The position numbers and the translations under genes were made by a program. A stretch of 5,664 nt of DNA from Actinomycetota bacterium (lineage in GTDB: Bacteria > Actinomycetota > Geothermincolia > Fen-727 > Anoxymicrobiaceae), in NCBI GenBank assembly GCA_003154635.1, contig PMDX01000150.1:10263-15926 (forward strand), given 5' to 3'. Under the pieces are notes generated by a model. It was not told the DNA's origin, did not search any database, and saw only the letters and a program-made list of their open reading frames with translations. Below, piece after piece: positions 1 to 3,941 of this stretch (position 1 is the first letter of the stretch; each line of letters opens with the position of its first letter).

Positions 1-1
1 C

Positions 2-352
2 TCGGTGGCCGTGGAACCCGCGGGATCCCCTGTGCTCTCGGGTGGCGAGCCGGGTCCTCATGGGATCCAGGGGATAGGAGCGGGTTTCGTGGCCGCGGTG
101 CTCCGCATGGAGCTCATCGATGAGGTCGTAACGGTCACCGATAAGCAGGCCGGAGGCATGACGAAGAAGCTTGCGACGCTCGAAGGAATCCTGGCGGGCA
201 TCTCTTCCGGAGCCGCGACGTGGGCGGCCGTCGAAGTGGCGAAGCGGCCTGAGAACGACGGCAAGATGGTGGTGGTGGTGTTACCTGATACCGGGGAGCG
301 CTACTTGTCTACCTGGCTCTTCACCGACGCGTACGAGAGCCTGCGCACGTGA
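2..352 (+). CDS. cysK: Cysteine synthase (O-acetylserine sulfhydrylase), C-terminal part
   Basis: PLP-dependent enzyme that makes L-cysteine from O-acetylserine and sulfide in the cytoplasm. Only the last 116 codons are in the window; the gene enters from the left edge, the first whole codon is at base 2, and the ATG/GTG codons inside are not starts. Family signatures are clear: VEP near the edge, then LSGG, PGPH and IQGIGAGF (the stretch that moves on substrate binding), then GISSGAA, whose serine contacts the PLP ring nitrogen in CysK enzymes, and finally LPDTGERYLST close to the C-terminus. The end matches the usual end of the family, so the 3' end is intact. The spacing of motifs fits CysK/CysM; cystathionine beta-synthase shares this fold but normally carries further C-terminal domains, which are absent here. 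The downstream gene converges on it 28 bp away with no clear terminator between them. CysK rather than CysM or another O-acetylserine-type synthase is likely but not certain from this portion. Confidence 0.93.
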   Translation, partial: SVAVEPAGSPVLSGGEPGPHGIQGIGAGFVAAVLRMELIDEVVTVTDKQAGGMTKKLATLEGILAGISSGAATWAAVEVAKRPENDGKMVVVVLPDTGERYLSTWLFTDAYESLRT

Positions 353-380
353 TAGCAGGTGAAATATGCTGTGGCCGGGG

Positions 381-1334
381 TCAGCCTCGTGCGGCCGCCT
401 TGCCCCTCCCCCTGGCTTTTGCGGGTTTCCGCGAGGACGTGCACTTCGAGGTCAGAGCGTGGAGCACCATCTCTCGCGTCTGGGCCGCCTTGTCCTCTAC
501 GGTTATCTGCTCTCCGGATAGTCCCTTGCCCCCGATCTCGCTGACCCTTTCGACCAGCCCCATTACCGCGTATGCGGCAAGGTCAGGATTGACGTCCCGG
601 ACCACACCTTCGTCCATGCCATGCTTGATGGCAAGCCGGGTCCCGGCGTGGACCAGCTTGTAGATATTCCTGTACTTCTCCTGGATGGTGCGGTCGGTCG
701 AGCCTATCTCGAGGAAATACATGAGGTAGATGGGACCATGCTTGTCGAGGAGGCGCAAAGCCGGCCCGACACAGTCGAGAACGGCATCGAGACCGTTTGT
801 GGCAGCCTGCATTATTCCGCCGAACGTCTCGGCGATCTCGTTGGAGATGTCGTCCAGGATGGCGATCATGATCGCGCGCTTGTTATTGAAATACCAGTAG
901 ATAGTGCCTTTGGCGATGCCGGCAGTGGAAGCTATGTCTGCTATCGTTGTGGCGTAGTACCCTTTTTCCGAGAACACCTTGGAGGCGACGCCCATTATGT
1001 GTTTGCGACGGTCGAGAGCCCTCTTGGTCCCGCTCACCGCACCGGTAGCCCCATCGAAATCCTCGTGAGGGAGGCCGGTCGTCCAGCGAAACTCGCCACG
1101 GTCCAGCAGGTCCTTGATCTCCTGGAGCGAGAGTCCCTTCTCGCGCTGCAGGACCTTGATCGAGTTGACCATGTCGACGTAGCTTGGGTCGTAGTAGGCC
1201 ATGTTCGGCGCGGTTTTCAGGGGAGGCGGCAAGAGCCCCTCCCTGACATAGTAGTTGATCGCGGAGGTCGAGATTCCCGTTCGTCGCGAGAGCTCCCCCA
1301 CGCGCAGCAGCTTCTGAGTTCCCGTATTAACCAT
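381..1334 (-). CDS. Hybrid transcriptional regulator: MerR-type HTH fused to a TetR-family protein
   Basis: A 317-residue cytoplasmic regulator. Residues about 9-50 are a MerR-type winged helix (LLRVGELSRRTGIST, then INYYVREGLLPPP, then the wing ending YYDPSYVDMV), followed by the usual MerR helix with QREKGLSLQEIKDLL (about 63-77). The long MerR dimerisation coil is missing. After a linker (about 80-104), residues about 106-155 form a TetR_N domain: VFSEKGYYATTIADIA, then AGIAKGTIYWYFNNK. Residues about 156-296 are a helical TetR-type ligand and dimer region. The tail (about 299-317) is a Lys/Arg/Ala/Gly-rich basic stretch. TetR proteins are usually about 190-220 residues, so the N-terminal HTH is a genuine addition, in one continuous frame without frameshift. 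The ATG at 1334 has a GGTGAG ribosome site and a promoter just upstream. Likely a repressor or ligand-responsive switch; ligand and targets are unknown. It is divergent from the kinase operon, so autoregulation or control of that operon is plausible (inference). Confidence 0.92.
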   Translation of the reverse strand: MVNTGTQKLLRVGELSRRTGISTSAINYYVREGLLPPPLKTAPNMAYYDPSYVDMVNSIKVLQREKGLSLQEIKDLLDRGEFRWTTGLPHEDFDGATGAVSGTKRALDRRKHIMGVASKVFSEKGYYATTIADIASTAGIAKGTIYWYFNNKRAIMIAILDDISNEIAETFGGIMQAATNGLDAVLDCVGPALRLLDKHGPIYLMYFLEIGSTDRTIQEKYRNIYKLVHAGTRLAIKHGMDEGVVRDVNPDLAAYAVMGLVERVSEIGGKGLSGEQITVEDKAAQTREMVLHALTSKCTSSRKPAKARGRGKAAARG

Positions 1335-1339
1335 AGTTA

Positions 1340-1345
1340 CTCACC
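1340..1345 (-). promoter_or_regulatory. Ribosome binding site of the MerR-TetR gene
   Basis: On the minus strand GGTGAG lies 5 nt before the ATG at 1334. It supports that start, which also places the MerR-type HTH right at the N-terminus as in ordinary MerR proteins. Confidence 0.6.
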
Positions 1346-1349
1346 ATGT

Positions 1350-1379
1350 CCGAAGTATAAAGTGAGGGTTCTCGTTCGG
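1350..1379. promoter_or_regulatory. Possible operator: interrupted inverted repeat over the promoter
   Basis: CCGAA (1350-1354) and TTCGG (1375-1379) are perfect inverted arms separated by 20 bp. They sit at the outer edge of the -10 box and on the -35 box. A dimeric regulator bound to both arms would cover the promoter. The arms are only 5 bp, so this could be chance; the overlap with the promoter is the main reason for listing it. Confidence 0.25.
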
Positions 1380-1383
1380 TCAA
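1354..1383 (-). promoter_or_regulatory. Sigma-70-type promoter of the MerR-TetR gene
   Basis: Read on the minus strand: TTGACC (1383-1378) as -35, an 18-bp spacer, and TATACT (1359-1354) as -10. Five of six bases match consensus in each box. The predicted transcript start near 1347 gives a leader of only about 13 nt, just enough for the GGTGAG ribosome site. The spacer is slightly longer than the usual 17 bp; MerR-activated promoters are known for long 19-20 bp spacers, so MerR-type control here is possible but not shown. Confidence 0.6.
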
Positions 1384-1486
1384 TCCGCACTCGACCCGCG
1401 CTTATCACTCGCAAATATGTCAGAATTACAGACGTCCAGTCCCGTCCTCGGTTGGTGGATATCGATGGATGGGAAAACCAGCTTCC

Positions 1487-1491
1487 AGGAG
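1487..1491 (+). promoter_or_regulatory. Ribosome binding site that fixes the kinase start at 1499
   Basis: AGGAG lies 7 nt before the ATG at 1499. The in-frame ATG at 1469, ten codons upstream, has only GGTGG about 11 nt ahead of it, a poorer and more distant match. Starting at 1499 also gives a normal N-terminus: a short basic stretch (MRFARSLKGR) directly followed by the first membrane helix. Confidence 0.7.
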
Positions 1492-1498
1492 TTCTTGG

Positions 1499-3406
1499 AT
1501 GAGGTTCGCCAGAAGCCTTAAGGGAAGACTCGCGATCCTTACGGCGGTAGCCATCGTGGTCACCGGCACGGTAGTGCTGTTGTTCGGGTTCTTCATAGCG
1601 CGCACGAGCCTGAGAGACCAGGTGTTCAAGTCGCTCGAGGGTGTGGTGACGCGCACGTCGCTCGACGTGCAGGCTTCGGCCGAGACGCTCGGGTCTTTCT
1701 CGGACAAAGTGGCCTCGCTGCCGCAGGTACAGCAGGGTGTGACGCGGTACGCCGACGGTACCGCCGACAAGGTGGTACTCGCCGCGCAGTTGGGCGGTCT
1801 ACTCGATCTAACGAAGCCATCCATCCCTTTGACTGATCGGCTTGTGCTCGTAACGGTCAACAGCGACGTGATCGCCCAGAGCACCCAGACCGCCGAGACA
1901 TCGGGTCTCAATGTCTCTGGCTCCGATCAGATGATAGCCCGTGCGGCTCTCGGCAGGACGGCTTACGATTTCACGGTGAGGAACGGCCAGATAATCCTTT
2001 TCGCCGCTTCACCTGTCTACCGTCAGGGCTCGAGTTCACTCGTGGGAGTGCTCGTGATAGACAGGCATGCAACCGACCTCGAAAGAGAGCTGACGGATAC
2101 GTCGGGATTAGGCCCATCCGGAAAGATTGTGCTAAGCAAGCTTGCGGATGGCGAGATTCAGGCCGCCGTCCCGGCCGAGAAACCGCGTTCGACCACGTTT
2201 GTCCTTGCGACCCTTTCCGGCAGTTCGGGATCCGCTCTCGTAAAGGCGGCGCATGGGGAGCGGGGCGAGATACAGGCCAAAGAGGGCTCAGCAAACCTCG
2301 TGGTCTCATTCGATTCCGTGGCTGTAAGCAACTGGGGAATAACTGTCTCGGCGGATAGCAAAGAAGCTTTTGCGCCAATATACAGGTTGAGGAACGTGGA
2401 CATACTTGTGATAGTCGTCCTGCTCATCGGGGGGTGCGCCCTGGCTTACCTTATCGCCAGGTCGATCGCCCGTCCGCTCGAGGAGCTGCAGGACGGGGTC
2501 AAGGCGCTCGCCAGCGGCGAACTGGGCACAAGGGTAACGATAAGCGACGGCCTCGAAGTCACCACCCTCGCGAATGAGTTCAATAAGATGGCGGGAAGGC
2601 TCGACGACCTCTACCAGACACTCGAGAAGAAAGTCGATGAGCGAACCAGAGAGCTTCAGGAAGCGAACGAGCGACTGAAGATACTCGACGAGCTCAAGAG
2701 CGATTTTGTCTCGATGGCGTCCCATGAACTTCGCTCGCCGCTATCGTCGATGAAGATGGGTGTAGCCACCGTCGTCAGGGAGATGGTTGGCTCCCTGAAC
2801 GACGAGCAGAAGATGATGCTGACCATTGCCGAGAGAAACATCGACAGGCTGACCAAGCTGACCACTGACCTTCTGGACCTGACCAAGATCGAGGCGAGGC
2901 AGCTCGATCTAGAGCTCAACGAACACGACCTCTTTGAGTTGGCCAGTGAGGTGGTCGAGAGTGATGAGCCCGAAGCGACGGCCAAGAATCTGCGACTCGA
3001 GGTCATATCCCGCGACGGACCGGTGACAGCGAGGTGCGACCGGGACCGCATGTACCAGGTGCTGCAGAACCTGCTGGGCAATGCGATCAACTATACGGAC
3101 GAGGGTATCGTTACCGTTTCCATAGACCGCAGGGATGACTGGGTCGAGGTGGATGTGACCGACACCGGGCCGGGTATCTCCCCGCAAGCCATCGGCACGA
3201 TCTTCGAAAAGTGGTCCCAGGCGCATGCCGATACGCGCTCCGAAAAAAGGGGAACAGGCTTGGGTCTGGCCATCTGCAAAGGTATAGTAGAAGCGCACGG
3301 GGGAAGCATCACCGTCCAGAGTCAAGTTGGAGAAGGCACAACGTTTACCTTCAGGGTGCCGGTTCGGGGTCCCGATGAGAGAAAAGAAAAAAATACTGAT
3401 AGTTGA
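1499..3406 (+). CDS. Membrane sensor histidine kinase with extracytoplasmic Cache-like domain, HAMP, HisKA and HATPase
   Basis: A 635-residue inner-membrane kinase (start at 1499; 645 from the less likely ATG at 1469). Order of parts: basic N-terminus; membrane helix 1 at about 11-33; a large extracytoplasmic region at about 34-298 that reads like a double Cache sensor (long amphipathic helix first, then a PAS-like strand stretch ending LVGVLVIDR, and a second one ending NWGITVSAD); membrane helix 2 at about 300-320; HAMP at about 321-373, starting ARPLEEL; a charged coiled linker at about 370-400 (KKVDERTRELQEANERL); HisKA with the phosphorylated His409 in SHELRSPL; and a complete ATP-binding domain with N box (NLLGNAINYT, from 524), G1 (DTGPGI, 555-560), F box (IFEKW, 568-572) and G2 (GTGLGL, 585-590). 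All catalytic elements are present, so it should be active. The ligand cannot be read from the sequence; I do not see the standard dCache amino-acid-binding residues. The 3' end overlaps the receiver gene by 32 nt, which argues that the two are partners made together. It has no fused receiver or Hpt domain. Confidence 0.95.
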   Translation: MRFARSLKGRLAILTAVAIVVTGTVVLLFGFFIARTSLRDQVFKSLEGVVTRTSLDVQASAETLGSFSDKVASLPQVQQGVTRYADGTADKVVLAAQLGGLLDLTKPSIPLTDRLVLVTVNSDVIAQSTQTAETSGLNVSGSDQMIARAALGRTAYDFTVRNGQIILFAASPVYRQGSSSLVGVLVIDRHATDLERELTDTSGLGPSGKIVLSKLADGEIQAAVPAEKPRSTTFVLATLSGSSGSALVKAAHGERGEIQAKEGSANLVVSFDSVAVSNWGITVSADSKEAFAPIYRLRNVDILVIVVLLIGGCALAYLIARSIARPLEELQDGVKALASGELGTRVTISDGLEVTTLANEFNKMAGRLDDLYQTLEKKVDERTRELQEANERLKILDELKSDFVSMASHELRSPLSSMKMGVATVVREMVGSLNDEQKMMLTIAERNIDRLTKLTTDLLDLTKIEARQLDLELNEHDLFELASEVVESDEPEATAKNLRLEVISRDGPVTARCDRDRMYQVLQNLLGNAINYTDEGIVTVSIDRRDDWVEVDVTDTGPGISPQAIGTIFEKWSQAHADTRSEKRGTGLGLAICKGIVEAHGGSITVQSQVGEGTTFTFRVPVRGPDERKEKNTDS

Positions 3407-3749
3407 CGACAACTACGATGTCATCGCTACGTACAAGGTGGTCCTCGACCGGATGGGGTACGGAGTCGAGATCGCGCGGGATGGGAACGAGTGCCTCGAC
3501 AAGATCGAGCAAGAGAAGCCCGACATGGTGTTGCTCGATGTGCTCCTGCCCGGTCTTTCCGGCAGCGAGGTGTGCCGACGCATAAAAGACACCGTGCATA
3601 CAAAGGATGTGCCCGTCGTGGCTATCACGGCGAGCCTCGCGGCGGCCACGCGCGAGAAGATGTCCCAGGTGGGAGCCGACGAGTTCCTGCTCAAGCCAAT
3701 AGACGTCTCAGACCTCAACCGGGTCATCAAGAAGTTCCTCGGCGTCTGA
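3375..3749 (+). CDS. Single-domain response regulator (CheY-like receiver)
   Basis: A 124-residue cytoplasmic receiver domain and nothing else. Key residues are all there: acidic pair Asp11-Asp12 in ILIVDD, phosphoacceptor Asp55 in LLDVLLPG, Thr85 in AITA, and Lys107 in LLKPID. It ends a few residues after the last helix, so there is no DNA-binding, enzymatic or other output domain. It probably takes phosphate from the kinase encoded just upstream and acts by binding a partner or as a link in a phosphorelay. The ATG at 3375 is preferred because it begins five residues before the first strand. An in-frame TTG at 3327 would add 16 residues with no domain match. The start lies inside the kinase gene with only a weak GGGG-type ribosome site 5 nt upstream, so translation is probably coupled to that of the kinase. 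Its true partner protein is not in the window. Confidence 0.94.
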   Translation: MREKKKILIVDDNYDVIATYKVVLDRMGYGVEIARDGNECLDKIEQEKPDMVLLDVLLPGLSGSEVCRRIKDTVHTKDVPVVAITASLAAATREKMSQVGADEFLLKPIDVSDLNRVIKKFLGV

Positions 3750-3781
3750 CCTCCGGCGCCAGAAAGACGACAAGGGATCGT

Positions 3782-3826
3782 ATGATCGAGGAAGAAATGG
3801 AGCGGATGAAGAAGAACGGCCGGTAG
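3782..3826 (+). CDS. Possible 14-residue small ORF after the receiver gene
   Basis: ATG to TAG encodes MIEEEMERMKKNGR, a very charged, likely helical peptide. AAGGGA ends 4 nt before the ATG, which is a fair but closely spaced ribosome site. It begins 32 bp after the receiver stop and would sit on the same transcript. No family is recognisable at this length. It could be a real small protein, a leader-type ORF for the downstream gene, or chance. Without conservation data I treat it as tentative. Confidence 0.25.
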   Translation: MIEEEMERMKKNGR

Positions 3827-3841
3827 GCAGGTGCTGGCGCG

Positions 3842-3857
3842 GGCGCTACGATGCGCC
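3842..3857 (+). terminator. Small GC-rich hairpin after the receiver operon
   Basis: GGCGC (3842-3846) pairs with GCGCC (3853-3857) around a 6-nt loop. No T-run follows, so it is at best a weak or factor-dependent stop, or an mRNA 3'-end stabiliser for the kinase-receiver transcript. Confidence 0.25.
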
Positions 3858-3882
3858 GCTCCGGAATAACGTTGTAAAATAA

Positions 3883-3910
3883 TCGGGCCGGGGCTCTTGT
3901 CCCGGCCCGA
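3883..3910. terminator. Strong 10-bp hairpin upstream of the AGPS-like gene
   Basis: TCGGGCCGGG (3883-3892) pairs perfectly with CCCGGCCCGA (3901-3910) around an 8-nt loop. On the plus strand the stem is followed by GCCTTAGTCG, which is not a U-tract; on the minus strand it is followed by TTATTTTAC, a fair U-tract. By sequence it is therefore a better intrinsic terminator for transcription coming leftward out of the AGPS-like gene than for the kinase-receiver operon. In the plus direction it may still act as a pause site, a 3'-end stabiliser or a leader structure. It ends 18 bp before the AGPS ribosome site, which it leaves exposed. Confidence 0.5.
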
Positions 3911-3928
3911 GCCTTAGTCGCAACCGGC

Positions 3929-3935
3929 AAGGAGG
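3929..3935 (+). promoter_or_regulatory. Consensus ribosome binding site of the AGPS-like gene
   Basis: AAGGAGG, a full Shine-Dalgarno match, lies 6 nt before the ATG at 3942. It is the strongest site in the window and fixes the start. Confidence 0.85.
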
Positions 3936-3941
3936 CTTGTC

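Noticed and set aside
1328..1339. Inverted arms TAAC/GTTA over the start codon of the regulator
   Set aside because: Arms of 4 bp with a 4-bp gap are too short to separate from chance.
1391..1421. Candidate kinase promoter TCGACC with AAATAT or TATGTC
   Set aside because: Matches to both boxes are poor at any sensible spacing, so I did not annotate a promoter.
621..1502. Long plus-strand open frame of 293 codons opposite the MerR-TetR gene
   Set aside because: It is the antisense shadow of a gene with clear MerR and TetR domains. Its own translation shows no recognisable domain, and it runs through the intergenic promoter region into the kinase gene.
2306..2725. Minus-strand open frames inside the kinase gene
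   Set aside because: These are antisense shadows of the membrane helix 2, HAMP and coiled-linker region, with no ribosome site or domain.
3491..3826. Plus-strand frame overlapping the receiver and reaching 3826
   Set aside because: The upstream part is an out-of-frame reading of the receiver gene. Only its last 14 codons, from 3782, have their own start and ribosome site, and they are listed separately.
3852..3880. Candidate promoter for the AGPS-like gene with TAAAAT as -10
   Set aside because: The -10-like box is acceptable, but no -35-like sequence lies 16-18 bp upstream. It is mentioned only as part of the hairpin finding.
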